A DNA stretch of 64,000 nt from Vampirovibrio chlorellavorus (lineage in GTDB: Bacteria > Cyanobacteriota > Vampirovibrionia > Vampirovibrionales > Vampirovibrionaceae): positions 140,523 through 204,522 of the forward strand of contig CAIPMU010000013.1 of assembly GCA_903866275.1 (NCBI GenBank), in the 5' to 3' direction. The notes beneath the pieces were generated by a model. It was not told where the DNA came from, did not search any database, and saw nothing but the letters and a program-made list of their open reading frames with translations. The position numbers and the translations under genes are program-made. Shown here piece after piece: positions 55,784 to 63,860 of this stretch; positions within the stretch are counted from its first letter, which is position 1; each line of letters begins with the position of its first letter.

Positions 55784-56009
55784 CATGTACCCCCTTATCG
55801 CTGGCTCTAAATACTGGATCCATTCAGGAAGCCACAAGGTATCCCCCACACACAAGGCAGCCCCAAGATACTCAGGGGACCCACTGAATGATAACCATCG
55901 TGACAACGCCATTGTGTGTCAGCGGGTGGGGCAAATCCATTCCCGAAATGGCTAGGGCCAAACCCCAGATGGGGAAGGTCGGCCGCTGGATCAGCCGGGT
56001 TTGACCGTA

Positions 56010-56052
56010 TCAAAGACCCTCCGAGCCCACTGGGTCTCGAAGGGTCTTTGAT
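56010..56052. terminator. Long hairpin past the glycine-rich gene
   Basis: ATCAAAGACCCT / AGGGTCTTTGAT outer stem with a CGAG..CTCG inner part. No T tract on either strand, but the position 19 bases past the stop of the glycine-rich gene suggests termination or 3'-end protection. Confidence 0.55.
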
Positions 56053-56070
56053 CAAGATTGCATTCAACCG

Positions 56071-56604
56071 CTAGTGGGGGCCATATTCCGGACGATAGCC
56101 GCCACCACCGCCGCCCTCTGGGCCGCCTGGGCGATAACCTCCGCCGCCGCCACCCTCTGGGCCGCCCTGGCGATAACCTCCGCCGCCGCCACCTTCTGGG
56201 CCACCTTGGCGATTACCTCCGCCGCCGCCACCTTCTGGGCCGCCCTGGCGATTACCACCACCACCGCCACCTTCTGGGCCGCCCTGGCGATTACCACCAC
56301 CACCGCCGCCCTCTGGGCCGCCTTGGCGATAACCACCACCGCCGCCGCCTTCTGGGCCGCCCTGGCGATAACCACCACCGCCGCCACCTTCTGGGCCGCC
56401 TTGGCGATAACCACCACCACCGCCGCCCTCTGGGCCGCCCTGGCGATAACCACCACCACCGCCGCCCTCTGGGCCGCCCTGGCGATTACCACCGCCGCCG
56501 CCACCTTCTGGGCCGCCCTGGCGATTACCATTGGCCCAACCGGCATCCGCCAAAGTGAGCAGTAAACTAAACGCGATCACTCCTACCGCAATACGCTTAC
56601 GCAT
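56071..56604 (-). CDS. Secreted glycine-rich repeat protein
   Basis: From ATG 56604 the product has 177 residues. A signal peptide (MRKRIAVGVIAFSLLLTLADAGWA) is followed by 11 near-perfect tandem units of 13 residues, [N/Y]RQGGPEGGGGGG, and a short end unit YRPEYGPH. The 39-bp DNA units are so alike that all six frames are open, yet only this frame has a signal peptide and ribosome site. Glycine-rich extracellular repeats of this kind form flexible or adhesive material. Asn/Tyr at the first position is the only regular variation; the last two units have Pro for Gln. Copy number is likely to vary between strains. Confidence 0.75.
   Translation of the reverse strand: MRKRIAVGVIAFSLLLTLADAGWANGNRQGGPEGGGGGGNRQGGPEGGGGGGYRQGGPEGGGGGGYRQGGPEGGGGGGYRQGGPEGGGGGGYRQGGPEGGGGGGNRQGGPEGGGGGGNRQGGPEGGGGGGNRQGGPEGGGGGGYRQGGPEGGGGGGYRPGGPEGGGGGGYRPEYGPH
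56110..56535. repeat. Minisatellite of 39-bp units (about 11 copies)
   Basis: Coding tandem array inside the glycine-rich gene; each unit contains CTCTGGGCCGCC or CTTCTGGGCCGCC on the plus strand. Slippage or recombination between units would keep the reading frame. Confidence 0.85.
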
Positions 56605-56972
56605 ATTCAAAACCCTCATTCTCAAATAGTGCCGGGATAGCATCGGAATCTCTCAGGAACAGCATGGATTCCGAGCATTGGATATAAGAAATATAACACT
56701 TATCCCAAAAATAGGATGAGACTTCAAAGAAATGTAAATCCCCTGAACGCACCCCAAACACGGGTTACGACTGGGACAGCAGGAGGAGCTGGATCTTATT
56801 CTGCCAAGCGTTCCGGAACACAGGACGGTTTACAGACCAAGGCAGCCCCAAACGCATCCCGGCCAATCCGCCAATACCAACGACGTCCTGAAGCCCTGAA
56901 AGGAGACACCAGCGCGCCACTCACCATAAAGCATCGTATCCGGTATCCACTTTTCCGGTTGATACGCTTCTA

Positions 56973-57131
56973 CTAATCCTCAATCGATGGCGTTGAACGG
57001 GTAAATGTGTCCTGATCCAACAAATTTTCAGGCGGGGATGAAAACGTCTGAAACGTCGAACGGATATTTTGCTGAATCAGCTTTTGAAGCCCACCCAAAG
57101 CACCCGACACCGCTAAATTCGCATTCAACAT
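56973..57131 (-). CDS. Small hypothetical protein, 52 residues
   Basis: ATG 57131 has AGGGG five bases upstream and opens a 52-codon frame ending TAG at 56973-56975. The product begins with an amphipathic helix (MLNANLAVSGALGGLQKLIQ) and continues with a polar Ser/Thr/Pro tail. The helix could lie on a membrane surface. There is no cysteine. No family known. It is the next minus-strand gene before the glycine-rich gene. Confidence 0.5.
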   Translation of the reverse strand: MLNANLAVSGALGGLQKLIQQNIRSTFQTFSSPPENLLDQDTFTRSTPSIED

Positions 57132-57347
57132 GAAATCCCCTGCTTTCTATTATGGTACAAGCAACGTCCGGCCAGTATCTATCTGCCACTCAGGCCACAG
57201 ACTCCAGCCCTGAGCATGCTTGAGGTGATTATTATACCCCGATTCACTGGTTTAAATCATGGTGTTCCATTGACTTCCTGATTAAAGGGCGTTCTGAACC
57301 CGAAACACCTCAGCCCATGAGTATAATGCCAGCCCTCCCTGAGCATT

Positions 57348-57692
57348 TCAGCAAGCCAGGGGCTCAGCCACAGTAATCAGCGCGAGTCGCACGTCTTGTG
57401 TACCCTGAGGTAAGATACGCACCGTGAATTGATAACCCAGAATGCAGGCTGGGACCATACTTTCGAGAAATTGCATGTGCTTGCCATTCTGATCCACCAG
57501 CATCTGATTTGCCGATTCGGCATCAATGGGGGTCAGATCGACTTCCACCACACTATTTCCATCGCTATCGGCAATTGGTCGCACCCCAAAGGCCATTCGT
57601 ACCGTGCCGGTCAAACGAAACGTCTGGTAAAAACTGCGTGCAATTTGATGCAACGGGTGATAGTGCTTGATAAAAAAGTCATCGTGAATCAT
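57348..57692 (-). CDS. Hypothetical protein, 114 residues
   Basis: ATG 57692 has GGAG six bases upstream; TTG 57695 is less likely. The product looks like a compact alpha/beta domain: IHDDFFIKHYHPLHQIARSFYQTF (helix), TVRMAFGVRPIADSDGNSVVEVDLTPI and YQFTVRILPQGTQDVRLALITV (strands). It lacks a signal peptide or membrane span. It follows the 57-residue membrane protein gene on the same strand, 53 bases away. Family not recognised. Confidence 0.65.
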   Translation of the reverse strand: MIHDDFFIKHYHPLHQIARSFYQTFRLTGTVRMAFGVRPIADSDGNSVVEVDLTPIDAESANQMLVDQNGKHMQFLESMVPACILGYQFTVRILPQGTQDVRLALITVAEPLAC

Positions 57693-57745
57693 CAAAACTC
57701 CAATTCTACCAGCGGGTGGGCATTTTCAACACGGACTCACAAACG

Positions 57746-57919
57746 TTACTGGGGCATCATGTAGGTATGGCAGATCATCAGGCCCGTGACGCCAATCAAA
57801 ATGGTGAAATAGATTCGCAAGGCCTCCAGGGGGGAAAGCACCTCTGTTCGTGAGGTGCGCGTCAGGGGTTGCACCAGCAAGAGGGGCAGGCAGAAAGTCG
57901 TCCGTTGATGTATGGTCAT
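57746..57919 (-). CDS. Small membrane protein, 57 residues
   Basis: ATG 57919 has AAAGGAG at ideal spacing; an earlier in-frame codon at 57952 has none. After a polar N-terminus the product has one transmembrane helix (~35-52, IYFTILIGVTGLMICHTY) and ends MMPQ. Residues 9-20 (FCLPLLLVQPL) form a second, weaker hydrophobic stretch. No family recognised. The strong ribosome site and membrane pattern support a real gene. Confidence 0.6.
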   Translation of the reverse strand: MTIHQRTTFCLPLLLVQPLTRTSRTEVLSPLEALRIYFTILIGVTGLMICHTYMMPQ

Positions 57920-58415
57920 GACTGCTCCTTTCAGTTGAGATCCAATGGGCATAAATTTGAAATTTCAGGTCATCAGGCACACCAGGCGTGGTTAGCCAGA
58001 CGGAGATAGAGAGGGGCTCGCCAATAGCTAATAGACAAAGCCGTTCTGCTTACCATTTTCTTTCAACGGTCAGACCCCCTCGGTCTAACCATTCCTCATC
58101 CGCTAACAGTCGGTTTTAAGTCGGTCTCCTTGCCCGCTCGACAGTCTTCACACAAAACTGGCCGTTTGACTCGCACAGCGTGTTGCTGCAACAAATCGCT
58201 GAGTGCTGATCGCGTCTCGGATGCGTGACTGAAACAGTAGACTCTGATTATTTCAGATTTAAAACCAAATCGGAATTCGCTGATTGGGGAATTATCGACT
58301 CAACGATCGGATACCGTGCAGCACGAGCCAAAGCATTTGGAAAAACACATTCCTTCAGCCCCCTGTGGGACTCAGGCCCCAACACTGATCGACAACCACT
58401 TTGATGGGCTTTCAA
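57920..58415. other. Intergenic stretch without a recognised gene
   Basis: Nearly 500 bases between the 57-residue membrane protein gene and the TSUP permease gene. A small imperfect hairpin (GGTCAGACC / GGTCTAACC, about 58068-58090) is the only structure noted. I see no frame with a ribosome site. Confidence 0.35.
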
Positions 58416-58778
58416 CTATATGGCCAGCAACATTTTCAGGCCAATCAGAAGCAGGGTGCCGCCAAAAATCCGTTTTAGCAGCAACGTAGGAGGCACGACC
58501 GCCAGCTTGGCGCCAAACAGGCTCCCCAAAATAAACCCCAAACCAATCAGGGCCGCCACTTTGAGATCCACATAGCCATGCCGAGAGTATTCCAGTGCCC
58601 CGAGAATCCCAATGGGCAACACCATCAAGGCCAGCGTGGTCCCCTGGGCCATCTGTTGCGAGAACCCAAATCCCAACACCAGAGCAGGCACAATAATCAC
58701 GCCACCCCCAATACCCACCAGCCCGCTGCAAGCCCCCGCCGCCAAGCCGAGTAACAGTAGGGTCATATAAAACAGCAT
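58416..58778 (-). CDS. Half-size TauE/SafE (TSUP) family permease
   Basis: From ATG 58778 the product has 120 residues with four hydrophobic helices. LLLLGLAAGACSGLVGIGGGVIIVPALVLGFG is the typical TSUP N-terminal motif, and GALEYSRHGYVDLKVAALIGLGFILGSLFGAKLA matches the third-fourth helix region. Full-length members have two such halves (~250 residues); half-size proteins are presumed to dimerise. The family exports sulfite, sulfonates or related anions. No sulfur gene is adjacent. Confidence 0.88.
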   Translation of the reverse strand: MLFYMTLLLLGLAAGACSGLVGIGGGVIIVPALVLGFGFSQQMAQGTTLALMVLPIGILGALEYSRHGYVDLKVAALIGLGFILGSLFGAKLAVVPPTLLLKRIFGGTLLLIGLKMLLAI

Positions 58779-59183
58779 CACTTCTAAAATCCTTCCTGTC
58801 AGGGCTGACAGGCAAGCGCATAACAATCCAGAGGCTCGCCCCGGCTTCATTCTACCTGAAAGGCAAAGCGCGAAAAAAACAGCACGCACCAGAATACGCC
58901 AGCATTGATGGCCTCAAAGTACTCGGCACAGTCACTGCAAAAAATTCTATTGAAAGGCCACCTGCCTATATAGAAATCAGAGCATGCTCTATAGGACTCA
59001 CACGATATTGCACCCGATGATATTTACAATTTGATTCAATATGTTTGAAAGAGTATGTATAATGCACATGACATTTACAGAAGTGGTTTCGGTAATAGTT
59101 ACCGGCGTGAGTTGTTCGTTGAGTGAACCGTCCGATCTCCGTTTTTGCTATGAACGGCGTTTGGGCTAGAAGTGAGGAGTGTT
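58779..59183. promoter_or_regulatory. Upstream region of the first GH-A glycosidase
   Basis: About 400 bases. TATAAT at 59058-59063 (preceded by TATG) is the best -10 candidate; the leader would be ~115 bases and holds a small hairpin CGGTAA-TAG-TTACCG at about 59090. The gene's ribosome site is GTGAGGAG. Confidence 0.4.
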
Positions 59184-60515
59184 ATGTCTGTGTTAACTCG
59201 TTTGCGCCAAATGGCTCTCTCGTTGCTGATCGGGGCATTGAGCTTTAATCTGCTGGGGGCGCCTGCGCTGGCGATTACCCCGGTCGCCCATGCAACCGTG
59301 GATTTCTCCATCAGCACCCCCAAGAAAAACCTGAGTGGCTTTTTACACGGCTTAAGCAGCGATAATCCACTCAATTCCCTACTCACCCCGCTAAAGCCCG
59401 CCTGGTGGCGCGTGGCCCCGGATGATCCCATGATGTACTCCAGAGCGGCCAGCACAGGCGCCCACATGATCGTGGTGGTCAGTGATGCTTATGGCTACCC
59501 GATGGACAACTGGCAAGGCCGTGGCGCACCTTGGGAAAACAACTGGGCCAACTGGGAAGCCCGAGTGCGTGAATTGGCCCAACAGTATCGCAACGTGCCC
59601 GTTTACTGGGACATCTGGAATGAGCCAGACTCCCGAGACTGGAACGCTGCTCAATTCTGGAATGGCACCCCCCAGCAGTTCCTCGAAGCCTACAAGCGCG
59701 CCTACACCATCCTGCGGCAGGAATTGGGACCCAACGCCATTATCGGTGGACCCAGCTATGCCAACTACGAGCAGGCTGATCTGACCGCCTTCCTGAACTA
59801 CTGCAACCAGAATAATCTGCAGGTGAACTTTTTAAGCTGGCACGAACTCTCGGATGTAGACTATTCCCTGCCTGACATTGCCCGGCACATTGCCTACATG
59901 AGAAGTCTGGCCAGCACCTTCCCCAACCTGCGGATGCAGAAAATCCTGATCAACGAATCCGTCGGTCCACAAATCCATTATTACCCCGGTGATATTCTCG
60001 GAGCCTTATACTATATGGAACTGGGCGGGGCCGATGGGGCCAACAAAGCCTGCTGGAACGATTCGCAAGGAAATAACAACTGCTACAACAGCAGTCTGGA
60101 TGGCATCATCAACCCCGATTACAATTCAGCCACACCCAACCCGACCCCTCGTGCTGGCTGGTGGGCCTATAAAACCTATGCCGATGGTATTGGCAGTCGG
60201 GTAAAAGCAGGTTCAGACAACCCCAATGTCGTCGTAATGGCCAGCAAAGCGCCAGCCCAGGTCCTGCTTGGTTATATTGGTGGCACCAAACCTCCCACCA
60301 ACGTGACTCTGAATCTCAGAAATCTGGGCATTATCGGGCAAAAGGGCACGACGATTAAAATAAATGTTGCCAGAGTGCCCAATGGCCAGGAAGCCACTTT
60401 ACTCAAGCCAGTGCCTGTCACTGTGACCTATCCCAGAGTCATCAATGGCTCAGCCACAGTCACACTGACCGGGATGAAAATTCACGAGGAATATGTCGTG
60501 ACCTTCACCCCGTAG
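59184..60515 (+). CDS. Secreted GH39-like glycoside hydrolase, paralogue 1
   Basis: From ATG 59184 (GAGGAG five bases upstream) the protein has 443 residues with a signal peptide (about 1-31, ends APALA-ITP). The catalytic (beta/alpha)8 barrel shows the clan GH-A acid/base in VYWDIWNEPD (Glu147) and the nucleophile in ILINESVGP (Glu258). WHELSDVDY, GGPSYANYE and the RAGWWAYKTYAD block near 320 resemble GH39 (beta-xylosidase/iduronidase) and related families. The last ~100 residues form a beta-sandwich. It is the first of three tandem paralogues. Substrate unknown; a plant or algal cell-wall glycan is a guess. Confidence 0.87.
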   Translation: MSVLTRLRQMALSLLIGALSFNLLGAPALAITPVAHATVDFSISTPKKNLSGFLHGLSSDNPLNSLLTPLKPAWWRVAPDDPMMYSRAASTGAHMIVVVSDAYGYPMDNWQGRGAPWENNWANWEARVRELAQQYRNVPVYWDIWNEPDSRDWNAAQFWNGTPQQFLEAYKRAYTILRQELGPNAIIGGPSYANYEQADLTAFLNYCNQNNLQVNFLSWHELSDVDYSLPDIARHIAYMRSLASTFPNLRMQKILINESVGPQIHYYPGDILGALYYMELGGADGANKACWNDSQGNNNCYNSSLDGIINPDYNSATPNPTPRAGWWAYKTYADGIGSRVKAGSDNPNVVVMASKAPAQVLLGYIGGTKPPTNVTLNLRNLGIIGQKGTTIKINVARVPNGQEATLLKPVPVTVTYPRVINGSATVTLTGMKIHEEYVVTFTP

Positions 60516-60572
60516 GCCCACCCTCCTCATCCAGCTGGGGCGATGTCCACTCACCCCAGCAAAAATCCCTAT

Positions 60573-60611
60573 CGATATGCAGGCTTTTCCATGCGGGGAG
60601 CCTGCATATCG
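60573..60611 (+). terminator. Hairpin past paralogue 1
   Basis: Stem CGATATGCAGGCT / AGCCTGCATATCG with a 13-base loop. No strong T run follows, so termination strength is uncertain. Confidence 0.6.
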
Positions 60612-60732
60612 TTCAATAAATTGCTATAATCATGAAGGGACGAGAGGGAGCGTTGCAAGAACACCCCTGCGTCCTGATACGAATGTTGTTTGAGTTCGTT
60701 TTGTAAGAGATCAGATAGATTGTTAGTATATT

Positions 60733-60760
60733 TCGGGTCGAAAGACCCGAGGTGAGGAGT
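60733..60760 (+). promoter_or_regulatory. GAAA-tetraloop hairpin abutting the ribosome site of paralogue 2
   Basis: TCGGGTC-GAAA-GACCCGA at 60733-60750 is directly followed by GGTGAGGAGT and ATG 60764. A GNRA-capped 7-bp stem next to the ribosome site may stabilise the message or tune translation. Confidence 0.6.
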
Positions 60761-60763
60761 GCT

Positions 60764-62104
60764 ATGAATTTTATGAATCGTTTTAAAAAAATGGGCTATG
60801 CAGCTTTCCTAACAATGCTGAGCTGCTGGAGTTTATCTTCATTTGCAGTCACAACACCTCAGGAAGTTATGGTCAATGTGGATTTTGCAGTAAGCACACC
60901 TCAAAAAAACATGAGCGGTTTTTTACACGCAGTTGGCAAAACCGATCCTCCTGATTCGTTGATTTTACCTTTAAAGCCCGCACTTTGGCGCATCAGAGCC
61001 GGAGACAACATTAATTATGCCAGAGCCGTTAATGCTGGTGCCCAAATTCAGGTGGTTCTCAGTGATGGTTACGGATACCCTAATAGCAACTGGAAAGGAA
61101 ATGGTGCGCCATGGGAAAATAACTGGTCGAATTGGGAAAATTTTGTTCGACAAATGGCCCAAGTTTATCGAAACACTCCAGTTTATTGGGAAGTGTGGAA
61201 CGAGCCAGATGTTAAGAAATGGAACACTTATCAATTTTGGAATGGCACTCAGGCTCAATTTTTTGAAACCTATAAACGAGCATATACCATTCTGCGTCAG
61301 GAACTAGGCCCCAATGTCATGATTGGTGGACCAGGTTATGCCAATTATGAACCAACCAATACCAAAGCTTTCCTGGATTATTGTCAACAAAATGGTTTGC
61401 AGGTAAACTTCTTGACCTGGCATGAACTCATGAAAGCAGAAAACAATATCTCGACGGTAGCCAGTAACATCTCAACAATGAGAACGGTAGCAACTTCTTA
61501 TCCCGATTTAGCTATTCAGAAAATTTTCATTAATGAATCCGTGGGACCTCGTACACAATACTTTCCAGGCGATATTTTAGCATTTCTTTATTACATTGAG
61601 CTGGGTGGTGCCGATGCAGCAAATAAAGGATGCTGGCTTGACACTCAAGGCAAAAACAACTGTTCCAACAACAGTCTGGATGGCATTCTAAATCATGTCA
61701 GCAACGGCATTTCCTCTACAGCCAAACCTCGAGCTGCATGGTGGGCTTATAAAACCTATGCCGATGTGATAAATAATCGGGTTCAAACAACATCATCCAA
61801 TCCAAATTTGGTTGCTCTGGCAAGTAAAACACCCTCCCAAGTTTTACTGGGCTATCACGGTCTAACAGCACCCGGACCAGCAAAAGTGACAGTAAGGTTC
61901 AAAAATTTACCACTTATTGGTCAAAAAGGTGGTTACGTTCAGGTTACTATTAGCAAAGTGCCCAATACTGGTGAGGCAACCCTAAATAATTTGGTACCTG
62001 TTGCCAGTCTTACAACTCCGGTAGTTTATGGCACAACCCGAGTGTTTGTACCCCTCATGAACCTGCATGAGGAGTACATTGTTACGGTATCTCCTGTACC
62101 CTAA
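60764..62104 (+). CDS. Secreted GH39-like glycoside hydrolase, paralogue 2
   Basis: 446 residues from ATG 60764. It aligns along its whole length with paralogues 1 and 3: signal peptide, VYWEVWNEPD acid/base block, IFINESVGP nucleophile block, RAAWWAYKTYAD, and the C-terminal beta domain ending NLHEEYIVTVSP. The coding DNA is much richer in A and T than its neighbours: at matching 60-base segments around the tyrosine-rich KRAYTI region I count 22 G+C here against 36 and 30 in paralogues 1 and 3. This points to a different history or relaxed codon choice. Ribosome site sequence is nearly the same as that of paralogue 1. A terminator follows. Confidence 0.87.
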   Translation: MNFMNRFKKMGYAAFLTMLSCWSLSSFAVTTPQEVMVNVDFAVSTPQKNMSGFLHAVGKTDPPDSLILPLKPALWRIRAGDNINYARAVNAGAQIQVVLSDGYGYPNSNWKGNGAPWENNWSNWENFVRQMAQVYRNTPVYWEVWNEPDVKKWNTYQFWNGTQAQFFETYKRAYTILRQELGPNVMIGGPGYANYEPTNTKAFLDYCQQNGLQVNFLTWHELMKAENNISTVASNISTMRTVATSYPDLAIQKIFINESVGPRTQYFPGDILAFLYYIELGGADAANKGCWLDTQGKNNCSNNSLDGILNHVSNGISSTAKPRAAWWAYKTYADVINNRVQTTSSNPNLVALASKTPSQVLLGYHGLTAPGPAKVTVRFKNLPLIGQKGGYVQVTISKVPNTGEATLNNLVPVASLTTPVVYGTTRVFVPLMNLHEEYIVTVSPVP

Positions 62105-62148
62105 TGAATGATTGAAGTGCCAAAATTCTTCATTCATGCTCCGAAGAT

Positions 62149-62181
62149 AAAAACGCACCCTGCCAGCCGGGGTGCGTTTTT
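62149..62181 (+). terminator. Terminator of paralogue 2
   Basis: Stem AAAACGCACCC / GGGGTGCGTTTT with an eight-base loop and five T. It lies just before the promoter of paralogue 3. Confidence 0.85.
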
Positions 62182-62206
62182 CACTGGAACTGAAACGAGA
62201 CTGGGG

Positions 62207-62212
62207 TATAAT
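62207..62212 (+). promoter_or_regulatory. -10 box of paralogue 3, close to its start codon
   Basis: TATAAT at 62207-62212, ten bases before ATG 62222. A transcript from it would have a leader of only about three bases, so it may be translated leaderless. Confidence 0.5.
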
Positions 62213-62221
62213 CATGCCACT

Positions 62222-63583
62222 ATGATGTCGCTGCGATGCTCCCCACAATTTTTCTCTCGACAATGCTTCTCTCGCCTTCGCCCACTGGGGCTTTTAGGCC
62301 TGATACTGCTTTTGGGGCTGAGTGCCTTTACCGCGCAAGCGCTCACCAAGCCCACGGTTCCACCCACCACCCTATCGGTGGATTTTGCGGTGCCCGCCCC
62401 CCAGAAAAACATGAGCGGTTTTCTGAATGGCATTGGGCAAAACGCGCCTGCCGATGATCTGGTTCTACCGCTCAAACCGGCCTGGTGGCGATTATCGGCG
62501 AATGATCAAAAAGGCGTTCAACGGGCCCGGCAATGGGGCGCACAAATTCAGCTTTCTGTGAGCGATGCATACGGGTATCCACTGAATCACTGGCGGGGAC
62601 ACGGCGCACCGTGGGAAAACAACTGGAAGCGCTGGGAAGCGCATGTGCGCCAACTGGCCAACGAGTATCGTGGTCAGCCAGTCTATTGGGACATCTGGAA
62701 TGAGCCGGATACCCAAAAATGGAATGAAACGACCTTCTGGAACGGAAGCCCGCAGCAGTTTTTTGAAACCTACAAACGCGCGTACACCATTTTGCGTGAA
62801 GAACTCGGACCGGACGCCATCATTGGGGGTCCCAGCTACGCCAACTACAATCAGGGCGATTTGGAAGCGTTTTTGAGCTACTGCCACGAAAATCAGTTGC
62901 AGGTGAACTTTTTAAGCTGGCATGAACTGATGCGCGTGGATTTTGCCGTACCGGACATTGCAGAGCATCTGGCTTACATCCGCAAGCTGGCCAGCACCTA
63001 CCCGGATTTACGAATCCAGAAAATTATGATCAATGAAACCGTGGGCCCCAAAACCACCTACTTCCCCGGCGATGTGCTGGCGGTGCTGCACACGCTGGAG
63101 CGCGGCGGAGCCGATGGGGCCAACCGGGCCTGCTGGAACGACAGCAAGAAGCGCAATAATTGCTTCAACCAAAGCCTGGACGGCCTGATTGATCCGGAAA
63201 CCCAACTGCCCCGCTCGGCCTGGTGGGCCTATAAAACGTATGCCGATAGCATGGCCAGCCGGGTGAAAGTCTCCAGCACGCACCCGAATGTGGTGGGCAT
63301 GGCCAGCCAGCAGCCCGCGCAAATTTTAGTCGGCTACTTTGGCAAGGAGCCCGCCAGCTCGACGATGTTCACCGTTCGGCTGACCCATTTGTCCGCCATT
63401 GGGCAAACGGGCAAGCGCCTGAAGGTCGCCATCGCCAAAGCCCCCAACACTGGCGAAGCCCCCTTGAGTGCGCTCATCCCGGTTCGCACCGTGACGGTGC
63501 CCATCAACAAGGATGCCGCCACGGTGACGATCCCTGATTTGCAGTTGCACGAGGAAGCGGTGCTGACGGTGCTATCGCCGTGA
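62222..63583 (+). CDS. Secreted GH39-like glycoside hydrolase, paralogue 3
   Basis: 453 residues from ATG 62222 (ATG 62225 also possible); the frame is open to 62108 but the upstream part lies over the preceding terminator. A long basic signal peptide (RLRPLGLLGLILLLGLSAFTAQA) is followed by the same architecture as paralogues 1 and 2: VYWDIWNEPD and IMINETVGP (here Glu-Thr instead of Glu-Ser after the nucleophile), RSAWWAYKTYAD and the C-terminal beta domain ending LQLHEEAVLTVLSP. No ribosome site precedes it. Unlike the others it seems to use a leaderless message, so the three genes are probably controlled separately. Confidence 0.87.
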   Translation: MMSLRCSPQFFSRQCFSRLRPLGLLGLILLLGLSAFTAQALTKPTVPPTTLSVDFAVPAPQKNMSGFLNGIGQNAPADDLVLPLKPAWWRLSANDQKGVQRARQWGAQIQLSVSDAYGYPLNHWRGHGAPWENNWKRWEAHVRQLANEYRGQPVYWDIWNEPDTQKWNETTFWNGSPQQFFETYKRAYTILREELGPDAIIGGPSYANYNQGDLEAFLSYCHENQLQVNFLSWHELMRVDFAVPDIAEHLAYIRKLASTYPDLRIQKIMINETVGPKTTYFPGDVLAVLHTLERGGADGANRACWNDSKKRNNCFNQSLDGLIDPETQLPRSAWWAYKTYADSMASRVKVSSTHPNVVGMASQQPAQILVGYFGKEPASSTMFTVRLTHLSAIGQTGKRLKVAIAKAPNTGEAPLSALIPVRTVTVPINKDAATVTIPDLQLHEEAVLTVLSP

Positions 63584-63660
63584 CGTGTGCTACTCTTTTC
63601 CGTGGATTTTACTTGTTTTTAAACGCCCCAGATGTGGTCGATTCTCAACACGATTGACCC

Positions 63661-63855
63661 TTACACCATGCATAGGCACAGGGACGTTTGGGCGCATGAA
63701 TATCCCATCAGAACTTGCCGAATCTTACCCATGCCGTGGTCATTTTCATACTGAATTTTTACCCGGATAGGCTCATTGTCAGCCCATCTTAGCAGCGTGT
63801 GATGATCTGACTCCACAATGACATTACTCACAGCTAGCCTTGCCTCATGGTGCAA
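63661..63855 (-). CDS. Doubtful ORF, 64 codons
   Basis: A TTG-initiated frame that begins five bases past the stop of the gene entering from the right edge. GGTGAG lies upstream, so coupling is possible. The product (HHEARLAVSNVIVESDHHTLLR..., ends CAQTSLCLCMV) has no recognised motif. Confidence 0.3.
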   Translation of the reverse strand: MHHEARLAVSNVIVESDHHTLLRWADNEPIRVKIQYENDHGMGKIRQVLMGYSCAQTSLCLCMV

Positions 63856-63860
63856 CTATC

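Noticed and set aside
56110..56535. Regular 39-bp units considered as a CRISPR array
   Set aside because: The units are contiguous with no variable spacers and lie inside a coding frame; no cas gene is seen.
56058..56565. Long open frames in all other frames across the glycine-rich repeat
   Set aside because: A 39-bp unit without stops keeps every frame open. Only the minus-strand frame with signal peptide and ribosome site is credible.
56716..56976. Plus-strand 86-codon frame between the glycine-rich gene and the 52-codon gene
   Set aside because: No ribosome site, basic low-complexity product, and a four-base overlap with a better-supported minus-strand small gene.
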